Shown here piece by piece: positions 28,823 to 38,675 of a stretch of 64,000 nucleotides of DNA. Numbering within the stretch: the first letter of the stretch is position 1; each line of letters begins with the position of its first letter. Location: the NCBI GenBank assembly GCA_900544235.1, contig UQUL01000003.1, positions 1-64,000 on the forward strand, written 5' to 3'. The stretch comes from an uncultured Collinsella sp. GTDB lineage: Bacteria; Actinomycetota; Coriobacteriia; Coriobacteriales; Coriobacteriaceae. Position numbers and translations under genes: made by a program. The notes below the pieces were generated by a model, which was given only the letters and a program-made list of their open reading frames with translations, was not told where the DNA came from and searched no databases.

Positions 28823-29497
28823 ATGCGTATTTTGATCGTCGAAGACGAGCGAGCGCTGTGCGATGCAATCGCGCGCAGCTTGCGAAACTTGGCGTACAGC
28901 GTCGACTGCTGCCACGACGGACAGGAGGCGCTCGACCTGCTGGGCGTCGAAGTCTTTGACCTCGTGGTACTCGACCTCAACCTTCCCCGTATCGATGGCA
29001 TGACCGTGCTCAGGGAACTTAGGAAAACCGACTGCGAGACCAAGGTACTGATTCTGTCCGCACGCGGCGAGGTCGCCGACAAGGTCGCCGGACTCGATGC
29101 CGGCGCCAACGATTACCTTACCAAGCCGTTTCATCTTGACGAGCTTGCGGCAAGGATCCGCAGCCTTACCCTCAGGCGCTTTGCACAAAGCGACATAGTA
29201 TTAACCTGTGGAAAGCTCCGCTTTGACACCAAGGCGCGCATCGCTTCCGTAGACAGCGAGGCCCTATCTCTTACGCGCAAGGAAACGGGAATCTTGGAAT
29301 ACCTGATGCTTAATCAGGGGCGACCGGTAAGCCAAGAGGAACTTATAGAGCACGTTTGGGATAGCAGCGTGAACAGCTTTAGCAACGCGACCCGCGTTCA
29401 CATCTCGTCACTCCGAAAAAAGCTAGGCAGCGCTTTGGGATACGACCCGATTCGCAATCGGATTGGAGAGGGCTACGTTATGGAGGATAGCGAATGA
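28823..29497 (+). CDS. OmpR-family response regulator
   Basis: A 224-residue regulator. The receiver has the acidic pair ED (8-9), the phosphoacceptor in VVLDLNLPRIDG (about D51), SARGE and KPFHLDEL. The Trans_reg_C winged helix shows LSLTRKETGILEYLMLNQGR, VSQEELIEHVW, RVHISSLRKKLG and IGEGYVM. The ATG at 28823 has AAGGAGA upstream. It is divergent from the redox operon (gap about 90 bases) and overlaps its kinase gene by four bases, so it may control that operon. Confidence 0.9.
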   Translation: MRILIVEDERALCDAIARSLRNLAYSVDCCHDGQEALDLLGVEVFDLVVLDLNLPRIDGMTVLRELRKTDCETKVLILSARGEVADKVAGLDAGANDYLTKPFHLDELAARIRSLTLRRFAQSDIVLTCGKLRFDTKARIASVDSEALSLTRKETGILEYLMLNQGRPVSQEELIEHVWDSSVNSFSNATRVHISSLRKKLGSALGYDPIRNRIGEGYVMEDSE

Positions 29498-30621
29498 AAA
29501 GGCTTTCGCTGCAATGGCGCATAACGATTATGACGGCACTGCTGACGTGTGCGGCGTGCGTGCTGACGAACTGCCTGGTCGGCTATACGGGCATGCGCTA
29601 TATGGAAGCCATCGGCAGTGACATCTCGGCCTTTAACGCAACTGGCGAAAATTCGCCCCAAGCGTTCGACCCAACGAAAGCGACCCTCGATGACGAGGTC
29701 ACGATCGTCGTAAACGACGCACAGGAGTCTTTTGGCACGACAGCCTGGCGCATCACGGCTGGAGTCACACTCCTTGGCGGCGTGCTGGCATACTTTGTGA
29801 GCGGCCGTGCACTCAAACCGCTACGGGCTTTTGCAGCCCAGGTTGAGCGCGTGCAGCCTGACAACCTAAGCGAAATTAAGCTCGGCAAAGATGTACCCAC
29901 CGAACTACAGCGATGCAGCGCCTCCTTCAACGACATGATTGTCCGACTCGACGAAGGTTTCTCCGCGCAGCGTCAATTTACCGGCAACGCCGCGCACGAG
30001 CTGCGAACCCCGCTCGCCCTTATGCAGGCACAGATCGAACTGTTTGTCTCCGAGCGCTCCAACTTACAACCCGAAACAGCCGAGTTGCTCGGCCTGCTAC
30101 AAGAACAAACCGAGCGCATGTCTCGAATGACCAAGGTATTGCTCGAGATGAGTGAGCTCCGCAGCGTTCCTTGCGAGGACGATGTTGAACTTGGCCCCTT
30201 GTCCGAAGAGGTCCTCACCGACCTTGCGCCACTTGCCGAGAATAAGGACGTAACCCTCGATTGCGCCGGAGACGCTTTGACAATCGGAAGTGATACGCTC
30301 CTCTATCGGCTGGTGTTTAATCTGGTCGAAAACGCCATCCGTTACAGCCGCTCCGGCTCGACTGTCAACGTCTCCATCAGCGACAGCGACAGCCATGTGC
30401 TCCTGCGAGTCAAAGATGAGGGCCCGGGAATACCCAAGCAGTACCGAGAGAGCATCTTCCAGCCGTTCTTTCGTCTAGACAAATCCCGCAGCAGGGCATA
30501 CGGCGGCGCAGGACTCGGGCTAGCTCTCGTTTGGGAGATTGCAGCGCTTCACGGTGGCGCCGTAGAGGTCGAAGCAAGTTCCGAGGACGGGACCACCATG
30601 CTCGTAAGCCTTCCAAAATGA
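29494..30621 (+). CDS. sensor histidine kinase
   Basis: A 375-residue kinase. Two membrane helices (about 10-30 and 85-107) border a short extracytoplasmic loop of about 55 residues. A HAMP-like linker (SGRALKPLRAFAAQVERV) follows, then HisKA with AAHELRTPLALMQ and HATPase_c (NLVENAIRYS, DEGPGIP, GAGLGLALVWEI). The small loop suggests sensing of membrane or envelope state. Its ATG overlaps the response-regulator stop (ATGA), so the two form a standard two-component pair. Confidence 0.9.
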   Translation: MKRLSLQWRITIMTALLTCAACVLTNCLVGYTGMRYMEAIGSDISAFNATGENSPQAFDPTKATLDDEVTIVVNDAQESFGTTAWRITAGVTLLGGVLAYFVSGRALKPLRAFAAQVERVQPDNLSEIKLGKDVPTELQRCSASFNDMIVRLDEGFSAQRQFTGNAAHELRTPLALMQAQIELFVSERSNLQPETAELLGLLQEQTERMSRMTKVLLEMSELRSVPCEDDVELGPLSEEVLTDLAPLAENKDVTLDCAGDALTIGSDTLLYRLVFNLVENAIRYSRSGSTVNVSISDSDSHVLLRVKDEGPGIPKQYRESIFQPFFRLDKSRSRAYGGAGLGLALVWEIAALHGGAVEVEASSEDGTTMLVSLPK

Positions 30622-30712
30622 TCTGTAGCGTTAGCCGAACAGTAAAACGAAAGGGGTCCCGAGCAACAGGAGTACAATTGCTGCATTGTTGCCAGCTGTT
30701 GGGAGATGGAAG

Positions 30713-31717
30713 ATGGACTGCGATGGCTACCCACGCGTTCCCATGCCGTTGATGTGCACCGCCTTTGTGCCGGGGCAGATTGACGATGCGGTTGCAGGCA
30801 TTTCCGACCCCGATTCACGCACCATCGCCACGGCAGAAGCGCTGTACTTTCGCGGACAGGCCACTCTCGCCGCCGAGGCAGCACGCCCCTATCTTGACGC
30901 CACCGACCCCGCACTGCGCTATTCCGCATGCTTTATCTGCGGATATGCCAGTCTGTCGCTCAACCGTATCGCCGATGCCCGCCGGTGCCTTGCGGGCATC
31001 CTTGATGTGCCCACCGACGAAGAATCGCTCGCCGTCCACGCCACGCATATCCTGTTCGCCTCGGCCGCAAGCGTCCTGCTACATCTGCCTTCCCCGTATT
31101 CTGCCGAAGAGTTTTATCCACTTGCGACGCATCTGCCCGAAGGCCTGCGCCTGTTCGCCAGCTACGTGATGGCACACGCCTTGTATCTGCGCGGCGAATA
31201 CGGCCGCAGCCTAGGCATGGCGGAAAATGCCCTGATCATGAAACAGGGAAGCTATCCCATCTCGGAACTGTTCCTGCATCTGGCAGCTTCCATGGCATGC
31301 ATGAGCCTCAAGGACATCGACGCCGCAAAGGCACACTTCGGAGTTGCTTGGAACATTGCACGTCCCGACGGCCTTATCGAGCTCATTGGCGAGCACCACG
31401 GCCTTTTACAGGGGCTCATCGAGGCGTGCCTAAAAACGCAATACCCTGACGACTTCGCGCGCGTCATCGAGATCACGTACCGCTTCAGCTACGGCTGGCG
31501 GCGCATCCACAACCCCGATTCGGGCGAGGACGTGGCCGACGATCTAACGACCACGGAATTCACCATGGCCATGCTCGCCTGTCGTGGGTGGACCAACGCC
31601 GAAATCGCACGCCATATGGGAGTATCGCCGGGCACCGTCAAAAACCGCCTATCCGGCGTATACGCAAAGCTTGGCATCGGCACACGCGCCGAGCTGGTCG
31701 CGCATATGTTGCGTTAG
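30713..31717 (+). CDS. LuxR-type helix-turn-helix regulator
   Basis: A 334-residue protein. The C-terminal 60 residues form a GerE/LuxR helix-turn-helix: LTTTEFTMAMLACRGWTNAE, IARHMGVSPGTVKNRL and YAKLGIGTRAELVAHML. The long N-terminal region is Ala/Leu-rich and helical, resembling TPR-like sensory domains of large stand-alone LuxR regulators, with no receiver aspartate. GGGAG lies 7 bases before the ATG at 30713. It immediately precedes the giant surface-protein gene on the same strand and could control it. Confidence 0.8.
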   Translation: MDCDGYPRVPMPLMCTAFVPGQIDDAVAGISDPDSRTIATAEALYFRGQATLAAEAARPYLDATDPALRYSACFICGYASLSLNRIADARRCLAGILDVPTDEESLAVHATHILFASAASVLLHLPSPYSAEEFYPLATHLPEGLRLFASYVMAHALYLRGEYGRSLGMAENALIMKQGSYPISELFLHLAASMACMSLKDIDAAKAHFGVAWNIARPDGLIELIGEHHGLLQGLIEACLKTQYPDDFARVIEITYRFSYGWRRIHNPDSGEDVADDLTTTEFTMAMLACRGWTNAEIARHMGVSPGTVKNRLSGVYAKLGIGTRAELVAHMLR

Positions 31718-31872
31718 CGACCGGGCTGCCAAGCGCATCGAACGCGTTCCGGAACCCGGCGCTTCGCTCGATCAATTTGGACATTTTGACCCTTGAACGG
31801 CACTACCGCCACGTGGCACCTTCTCGCAAAATTGGATTATTTCCACCGATACCTGCGGGATGGGAGCCAAAG

Positions 31873-34800
31873 ATGCTTGATCGCCGTTCGCTACTTGTTG
31901 CCGGAGCGTCCTCGCTGGCAAGCATTATGTTGCCGCGCGTACCGGGAAGCGCAAACGCCTTCATATTGCCGTTCGCGCTTCCCGAAGCCTATGCCGACGA
32001 AAAAGACCCTTTCAGGGTGCTCGTCCTCTCGCGCACCATGTTCGGTGTGGTCGTGGTCGACGTCGCCAACAAGAATACGCCCATCACGGGTGCCCAGGTC
32101 ACGCTCACATCGCGCTATGCCGCAGGCAAGCAGCTCACCGCCACGACCGATGACGAAGGCACCGCCATCTTTGAGGTCGCGCCGCTTTCGGAAGGCTACG
32201 TGGACGAGGCGACGCTTCTCGACGCGTACGACTTTAACGGCAGCATCTCCATTAGCATGGCGGGCTACCGCGATGTCGAGATTCCCCTCTCGCGTGTCCA
32301 AGGCGGCACCGCCATTACCGCACCCACACGTCCGCTCTCCGATGGCGAGCCGTACTTTCGACAGCTCACGTTCGACGAATGGGACATCCAGTACGCCGAC
32401 GCCACGTTTATGGCAATGCCAGCGGACGAAGCAACAAACGACCAGCCCAACACGCACGCTTTTACCGTGCAGGCCCATCTGCCGCAGGGCGGGCAGGCAA
32501 CGCTGTGCATCAACAAGGTAATGCCCGCCACGGGTAGCTCGCCCGAAACCGTCACGCAAATTGGCCAAGTCAAGGCCAGTGCATCGGGTTCGGATAATCT
32601 GGCGACGTTCACACTCGAAGACAAGTTCCTCGATGCAGCTTCGGGCCTTCTGGAGGAAGGATGCAAGCTGCGCTTTGTGCTCGACTACCAGGGTAAAACC
32701 TACACGCTCTCCTCCCCCATGGCCGTTGTCACCGCGCCGGCCGCAAAGGCAGAATCGGGCTCAACGACCATCATCCCCACCACCATGGATCAAGAGATCA
32801 CTCCGTTTGATTTCCCCGCGGCGTTCCCCGGCATCGGCGGCAACAAGTTCACCTGCTGGATGCCCACATTTCCGATCCTCTTCGATTTCTCGTTTGCCGG
32901 ATACGTGCTGTTTGGCGGAGGATACAAACCGGTCGGCTACATGAACGATTCGGGCAATCCGGATCCGGAATACTGGAAGAAATCGCCGCGTGAGTCGGGC
33001 GCCAAGCAGGCAAACCGCTACCTCGACGAAATGGAGGGGAAGTGGAATCAGTATAAGAGTATGAGTGCCGGTTCGGGCACCGATCCAAGAAACACCAAGC
33101 TGCTTCGTCACCACTGCACGCTGCTGTTTACGATGGATATCGCCACACAGCTGTACGGCTCGCTCGCCTACGATTGGGTGGGCAAAACCTGGGGCAACAA
33201 CAACGACCCCGCATACGGCAATATTAAGGCCCTCTTCCAGGTAAGAACCGACCTCAATTGGACCGAGCAGTTTACCCTAGGACCGGTGCCGTTTTTCCTA
33301 AACGTCAACCCTTGGGTGCTGGCAAAACTGGCGCTCGCCGTGGGCGCCCACACGCACGGTAGCGGCGCGGCGTTTTTCAAGAACATTTCGCTCGACTATT
33401 CCAACACGTCGGGATCGTTCACCATCCAGATCGGGCTTGCCGTCACCTTTGGCGCCGGCGTTGCAGGCGTCGCCTCGTCTGCCGTGCGCGGCGCCGCATC
33501 CCTCACGCTGTTCATTGGGTACGAGAAGGCAGATGGACACCAGCTTCCGCGGCTGCGCGTGGGTGCAGACGTCGATGTCGATGTGATACTCCAGTTCGTA
33601 ATGTTCAAGTGGACCACCAAGGCTTGGTCGGGGTCGTGGCCCACACTCCTCGATTCGTGGAATATGTCGGTGAACAATGGCGACCAGTATGTACTCCAGC
33701 GCTCTGAGCTCGCATTGGGTGGAGATACGCCTTATACGCTGGATGCCCGCTTCGGCACGCCCGGCAACATCGAGGCGGGCGGCGTGCCGCAATTTATCGC
33801 ATCGGCCACCATCGTCACCAACGCCGAACTGCTCGCACGCGCCGAGGTTAAGGCCACTGCCGTAAACGCCGCGCCTGTCGTGCGCGATTGGGATCAAGCG
33901 GTCACGCGCATTGAGCTCGAGGCGGATGCAGAAAGCGACGACACGGGACAGATCGAGTATTTCGTCCATGCACTGATAGAGAACGACGAAAACGCCGCGC
34001 CGATGTATGAGTACACCTATATCGGTCAGGCAACAAACGCCGTTGCGGACCCGAACGCCAATTCTGCCGGCGTGTCGGAGGACGAGCGTGGCGGCATCAA
34101 GCCCTCGAGCGACAACGTGCTGTTTGCTGGCGTGCTCAGCGAAGCCCACATGAAGCTGGCAATGATTGCCGGCGTAGAATGCCTGTTCCGTATCGCCTCG
34201 GTGCGCTACGGCGACAATGGTCGCTCGCGCCTGGTGGTACACACAAAGGCAAACGGAACGTGGTCCGCTCCCACGCCTGTGGACTTTCCCCTTGGGTTTG
34301 GCGAGGAAGACGTGGAGCGCGACGGCATATACGATTACGACTTCGACGTAGTGGAATATACGGACGGAAGAGGAAACCAGGACGCCTACGTGCTGTTGGT
34401 CTCGGGCGAGCGCTCCGACGGCGACAGCACCCTTTTCGATACGGCAAGCACAGCCGGCATACTGTCCGTTGTGCGCCTGCGCATAAGCAATAGCGAAGTT
34501 CGCGTGGTATCGCACACGTCGTGGCGCAGCATCTCGCGCGGCCGCCTGCAGGAGGACGGTTACCATTGTCTGCAGTGTCCACGCATCACGGTGGGCAAGA
34601 CGCTTGTCGACGGGCGTCTGTCGGGCGCCTATCTCCACCGCCGCGGAACCACGGCAGAAAAGGCGTTGGGCACCGAGGCAGAGGTCGCGCTCGAGTGCTT
34701 TACCCTGTGGTCGGACGTTTCGGGCGACAGCCTCACGTTCCGTCAGGTCCTCCGCTTTCCGCAGGCACCGTCGAGCATCGAGCTGGGCGAGCCCGAGAAT

Positions 34801-36240
34801 ATCAACGGCAAAATGGTGGTGCCCGTTGCGTACGAGACCGCAGACGGTTGCGGCTGCGCATCGTACGCCGTGATCGGCCAGTCCATTGCGGGCTGGGGCG
34901 TTATGCCACCAGACGCCACGGTACCCCGTGCGGTACCGTGGCCACAACATTCGGGCTTTTTGGCAACCGTCAACGAGCAACTGCAGCATATTACTTGGAC
35001 GCGAGGCGCATCGGCGTTTGCAACGCAGCCCGTGGGTGCCGCAGGCTGTGGCCCGGCATCGTTTAGCGTAAGCAACAACGGCAGGTGCGCGCTCTATGTA
35101 GAGAACACCGATGGCAAGGTGGGACAGACCTACGACGAAGAAGGCAACCCAGTTGCAGTGATGGGCAAGCACTTCCGCATCTTCGCCAGCACCTTGTCAG
35201 GCGATCTGTTTACGGAGCCGTTCGTGATGTGCGAGCTGGACCATCCCGTCGATCAGATAACGACATTTTTGACGTCGGGGAGCATGCTCTCCGCGCTCGC
35301 CACGCACATTGTGAGCGCGGAGAAGAGCGAGGCAGAACTACACGGCATCGAAGTGCCCTTGGTGGCGTGTGCCACTCCGACGGGCGCGGTCGCTACCTCG
35401 GGCGCGGTGGTGCCCGGAGCAGCAGGCGAATCCTTCATGGTCACGGTGCGAAACGACGGTAACACCTTGCTGACCGCCGGCACGATCGATCTGTACCGAG
35501 AGGGCTCCAGCCAGCCGTTCTCCAGCGCATCCATCGGGTTCGGAGCAAACGCACGCATGGCTTCGATCTACGATCCGGAGCTTGCCGAGGATGCTTCGGC
35601 CAACGACATGGCACACGTGAAGTACGCGCTCGAGACGCTGGGCGCACGTTTTGCAACGCACCCGCTGGTAGCCGACAGCGGCAACGCCGTGCTGGCACCG
35701 GGTTGCACGGCACAGTTCCGCATGAGCTTCGCCATCCCCGAGAGTTGGAGCGACGAGGTGGGCAAACGTGTAACGCTGTATGCGAAGGCGCGTAATCTGG
35801 TGGCGCTCGATCCCGTAACGCTCGAGGAAATTCGACCGGGCGCAAACTCGGCGCTGGGTGCCGTACTGCACGAGCTTCATGTGCCCGACGCGGCATGCGA
35901 ACGCTCAGAAGTTCAGGTCGGCGTATGCGACAGCGCGGATACGACAGAACTTCACGACGCCCCGATGACAGCAGACGACGATGGCGGCTCGAGTGGCGGC
36001 GGTACCGACGAGGGCGGCGGCTCCGGCGGAAGCAGCTCCGGCAGTGGCAAGGACCACAGCAATAACAAACGCTCCGGAAAAGCGGGCGCGCTCGCTGGCA
36101 CGGGCGATGTCAACGCTCCCCTTACGGCAGCCGCTGCAGCACTCGCCGCGGCAGGCGCCGGCCTCATCGCCTACAGCGCCCGCCGCACGGCGCTCGAAAC
36201 CGACACTGCCGATGAGGTCAATTCTGATAAGCCTCACTAG
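31873..36240 (+). CDS. large secreted, sortase-anchored surface protein
   Basis: A 1,455-residue protein of unknown function. The N-terminus has a twin-arginine-like signal (MLDRRSLLVAGASSL...) cleaved near AYA. About residues 50-130 resemble a CnaB/carboxypeptidase-regulatory beta sandwich (FGVVVVDVANKNTPITGAQV). The centre (about 330-620) has WMPTFPILFDFSFAGYVLFG and several Trp/Tyr-rich segments; the C-terminal half looks beta-rich. The end is a Gly/Ser linker, LAGTGD (an LPxTG-like sorting motif), a hydrophobic helix and an RR tail. GGGAG precedes ATG 31873. It is likely cell-wall attached. Confidence 0.8.
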   Translation: MLDRRSLLVAGASSLASIMLPRVPGSANAFILPFALPEAYADEKDPFRVLVLSRTMFGVVVVDVANKNTPITGAQVTLTSRYAAGKQLTATTDDEGTAIFEVAPLSEGYVDEATLLDAYDFNGSISISMAGYRDVEIPLSRVQGGTAITAPTRPLSDGEPYFRQLTFDEWDIQYADATFMAMPADEATNDQPNTHAFTVQAHLPQGGQATLCINKVMPATGSSPETVTQIGQVKASASGSDNLATFTLEDKFLDAASGLLEEGCKLRFVLDYQGKTYTLSSPMAVVTAPAAKAESGSTTIIPTTMDQEITPFDFPAAFPGIGGNKFTCWMPTFPILFDFSFAGYVLFGGGYKPVGYMNDSGNPDPEYWKKSPRESGAKQANRYLDEMEGKWNQYKSMSAGSGTDPRNTKLLRHHCTLLFTMDIATQLYGSLAYDWVGKTWGNNNDPAYGNIKALFQVRTDLNWTEQFTLGPVPFFLNVNPWVLAKLALAVGAHTHGSGAAFFKNISLDYSNTSGSFTIQIGLAVTFGAGVAGVASSAVRGAASLTLFIGYEKADGHQLPRLRVGADVDVDVILQFVMFKWTTKAWSGSWPTLLDSWNMSVNNGDQYVLQRSELALGGDTPYTLDARFGTPGNIEAGGVPQFIASATIVTNAELLARAEVKATAVNAAPVVRDWDQAVTRIELEADAESDDTGQIEYFVHALIENDENAAPMYEYTYIGQATNAVADPNANSAGVSEDERGGIKPSSDNVLFAGVLSEAHMKLAMIAGVECLFRIASVRYGDNGRSRLVVHTKANGTWSAPTPVDFPLGFGEEDVERDGIYDYDFDVVEYTDGRGNQDAYVLLVSGERSDGDSTLFDTASTAGILSVVRLRISNSEVRVVSHTSWRSISRGRLQEDGYHCLQCPRITVGKTLVDGRLSGAYLHRRGTTAEKALGTEAEVALECFTLWSDVSGDSLTFRQVLRFPQAPSSIELGEPENINGKMVVPVAYETADGCGCASYAVIGQSIAGWGVMPPDATVPRAVPWPQHSGFLATVNEQLQHITWTRGASAFATQPVGAAGCGPASFSVSNNGRCALYVENTDGKVGQTYDEEGNPVAVMGKHFRIFASTLSGDLFTEPFVMCELDHPVDQITTFLTSGSMLSALATHIVSAEKSEAELHGIEVPLVACATPTGAVATSGAVVPGAAGESFMVTVRNDGNTLLTAGTIDLYREGSSQPFSSASIGFGANARMASIYDPELAEDASANDMAHVKYALETLGARFATHPLVADSGNAVLAPGCTAQFRMSFAIPESWSDEVGKRVTLYAKARNLVALDPVTLEEIRPGANSALGAVLHELHVPDAACERSEVQVGVCDSADTTELHDAPMTADDDGGSSGGGTDEGGGSGGSSSGSGKDHSNNKRSGKAGALAGTGDVNAPLTAAAAALAAAGAGLIAYSARRTALETDTADEVNSDKPH

Positions 36241-36293
36241 CTCTCAGTTACCTTTGCGAGAGACGCCGACTCGGCTCATCGAACACCAAAAGA

Positions 36294-36321
36294 GGCTGGT
36301 TCTGGATACCCAGAGCCAGCC
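36294..36321 (+). terminator. hairpin after the surface-protein gene
   Basis: Arms 36294-36305 (GGCTGGTTCTGG) and 36310-36321 (CCAGAGCCAGCC) pair with one G-U-type mismatch around a 4-base loop, then CATTTCGCATT. It lies 54 bases past the surface-protein stop. Confidence 0.65.
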
Positions 36322-36463
36322 CATTTCGCATTAGATATCATCAGGGGAGTCGAGTTCTGCCTCGAGCTTGGCACGGCGTCTTTTCGCCAACAATCCGCAC
36401 GACATGTCTTCGACAGCGTATCCAACCGCAAACGCAGCAAGACACATTCGGCCGTCTTCAAAC

Positions 36464-36538
36464 TTACTCGGCCAAAACCGACTCGGTTTTGGCCGAGTAA
36501 ACAAATCTCCATCGAACTCCGAACGATTGTTCGATGGA
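36464..36538. promoter_or_regulatory. two consecutive palindromes upstream of the topoisomerase operon
   Basis: The first has perfect 16-bp arms, 36464-36479 and 36485-36500 (TTACTCGGCCAAAACC and complement) with a 5-base loop. The second has perfect 10-bp arms, 36508-36517 and 36529-36538 (TCCATCGAAC). They sit 95-170 bases before the topoisomerase B start in a 392-base gap that has no other visible gene. They could be an operator, a leader structure or a second terminator for the surface-protein transcript. Confidence 0.5.
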
Positions 36539-36632
36539 TTTCGTGTTGGGTGGAATCGTCTGTGGGCTGGGCTATGCTACCTTGACTATCTATATGACTT
36601 AAACGCAGCAAGGGAGCACCGAGAGAGCGAGT

Positions 36633-38630
36633 ATGGCAAAAAACACCGCAAACTATGGTAACGACAGTATCCGCCAGCTCAAGGACGAGGAGCGCGTTCG
36701 TCTGCGCCCCGCCGTTATCTTTGGCTCGGACGGACTTGACGGTTGCGCGCATGCCGCCTTCGAGATCCTGTCCAACGCCGTTGACGAGGCGCGCCAGGGC
36801 TACGGCAAGCTCATCACCCTTACCGCCTTTCGCGATGGCTCCATTCAGGTAGAGGACAACGGCCGCGGCTGCCCGCTCGACTGGAACCCTTCCGAGAAAC
36901 GCTTTAACTGGGAGCTTGTCTTTTGCGAGCTCTACGCCGGCGGCAAGTACAACAACAACCAGGGCGGCGACTACGACTTCTCGCTCGGTACCAACGGCCT
37001 GGGCTCCTGCGCGACCCAGTATGCCTCCGAGTACATGGACGTCACGGTTTGGCGCGACGGCAACAAGTACTCCCTGCACTTTAAAAAGGGCAAGGTCGTC
37101 GGCGCCAAAAAGAAGGCACTCGAGATTGAGCCCAGCGACGAGAACCGCACCGGCACCACTATCAAGTGGCGCCCCGATCTTGAGGTCTTTACCTCGATCA
37201 GCATTCCCCACGAGTGGTATCGCGAGACCATGCGCCGCCAGGCCGTGGTCAACGCCAACGTGACCTTCCGCCTGCGTATCGAGGGCGACGATGGCGAGTT
37301 TTCCGAAGAGGACTTTTGCTACCCCAAGGGCATCGAGGACTATGTGCTCGAGAAGGTCGGTGCCGACTACCTCACCGAGCCCTTCTTTATCGAAGCCGAC
37401 CGTCGCGGTCGCGATCGTGAGGACCTGCCCGACTACAACGTAAAAATCACCGCATGCATGTGTTTCTCGCGCACCTTCACGATGCAGGAGTACTACCACA
37501 ACTCATCGTGGCTCGAGAACGGCGGTTCGCCCGAAAAGGCCGCCCGCAGCGCTCTGACCAGCGCCATCGATGCCTACATCAAGAATCAAGGCAAGTACAA
37601 CAAAAACGAAAGCGGCATTAAGTGGCAAGACGTCCAGGACTGCCTGGTACTTGTGACCAACTGCTTCTCCACCCAGACGTCCTACGAAAACCAGACCAAG
37701 AAAGCCATCAATAACCGCTTTATCCAGCAGGCCATGACGGCCTTCTTTAAGGAGCGCCTCTCGACCTACTTGATCGAGAACAAGGACGCCGCCAATAAGA
37801 TCATGGAGCAGGTGCTCATCAACAAGCGCTCGCGCGAGAACGCCGAGAAGACGCGTCAGAGCATCAAGACCAACCTGCAGCAGAAGACCGACATGGCCAA
37901 CCGCGTGCAGAAATTCATCGACTGCCGCTCCAAGGACAAGAGCCGTCGCGAGATCTACATCGTAGAGGGCGACTCGGCAGCAGGCGCCATTCGCACGTCG
38001 CGCGATGCCGAGTTCCAGGGCGTTATGCCCGTCCGCGGTAAGATCCTCAACTGCCTGAAGGAGGACTACCCGCGCATCTTTAAGTCCGACATCATCATGG
38101 ACCTCATGCGCGTGCTGGGCTGCGGCGTGGAAATCAAGGACAAGCGCATCAAGAACCTCGGTGCCTTTGACCTGGACAACCTCAACTGGAACAAGGTCAT
38201 CATCTGTACGGACGCCGACGTCGACGGTTATCACATCCGCACGCTCGTGCTCACCATGCTCTACCGCCTGGTGCCAACGCTTATCGACGAGGGCTACGTG
38301 TATATCGCCGAGTCGCCGCTCTACGAGATCAACTGCAAAGAGAAGACCTACTTTGCCTACACCGAGCTCGAAAAGAACGGCATCCTCAAGGAGATCGGCG
38401 ACCAGAAGTGCTCCATCAACCGCTCCAAGGGTCTTGGTGAAAACGACCCGGACATGATGTGGCTCACCACCATGAACCCCGAGACGCGCCGCCTGATCAA
38501 GGTTGAACCCGAGGACGTTTCCAAGATGGAGACCATGTTCAACCTGTTGCTGGGCAACGACGAGGCAGGCCGCAAGCGCCATATCTCCGAGCACGGCAAG
38601 GAATACCTGGACCAGCTGGACCTGCAGTAG
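36633..38630 (+). CDS. type IIA DNA topoisomerase subunit B (ParE/GyrB-like)
   Basis: A 665-residue GHKL-type topoisomerase B subunit. ATP-site features are ILSNAVDEARQG, VEDNGRGCPLDW and FSLGTNGLGSCATQYAS. The TOPRIM domain has VEGDSAAGAIRTSRDAEFQG, MPVRGKILN and DADVDGYHIRTLVLT; IKNLGAFDLDNL and KGLGENDPDMMW follow. The canonical MYIG strand is replaced by VIFGSDGLDG and the DNGRGIP box by DNGRGCP, so this is a divergent branch, likely the decatenase (topo IV-like) partner rather than the main gyrase. It is followed by subunit A after 45 bases. Confidence 0.88.
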   Translation: MAKNTANYGNDSIRQLKDEERVRLRPAVIFGSDGLDGCAHAAFEILSNAVDEARQGYGKLITLTAFRDGSIQVEDNGRGCPLDWNPSEKRFNWELVFCELYAGGKYNNNQGGDYDFSLGTNGLGSCATQYASEYMDVTVWRDGNKYSLHFKKGKVVGAKKKALEIEPSDENRTGTTIKWRPDLEVFTSISIPHEWYRETMRRQAVVNANVTFRLRIEGDDGEFSEEDFCYPKGIEDYVLEKVGADYLTEPFFIEADRRGRDREDLPDYNVKITACMCFSRTFTMQEYYHNSSWLENGGSPEKAARSALTSAIDAYIKNQGKYNKNESGIKWQDVQDCLVLVTNCFSTQTSYENQTKKAINNRFIQQAMTAFFKERLSTYLIENKDAANKIMEQVLINKRSRENAEKTRQSIKTNLQQKTDMANRVQKFIDCRSKDKSRREIYIVEGDSAAGAIRTSRDAEFQGVMPVRGKILNCLKEDYPRIFKSDIIMDLMRVLGCGVEIKDKRIKNLGAFDLDNLNWNKVIICTDADVDGYHIRTLVLTMLYRLVPTLIDEGYVYIAESPLYEINCKEKTYFAYTELEKNGILKEIGDQKCSINRSKGLGENDPDMMWLTTMNPETRRLIKVEPEDVSKMETMFNLLLGNDEAGRKRHISEHGKEYLDQLDLQ

Positions 38631-38675
38631 CAGCACATCGATAACGACGGCCCATAAGAAGTTCAAGAGGATATC

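Noticed and set aside
33298..35172. A 624-codon open frame antisense to the surface-protein gene
   Set aside because: It is Arg/His/Cys/Ala-rich with no conserved motif, lies fully within a well-supported gene and has no promoter or ribosome site.
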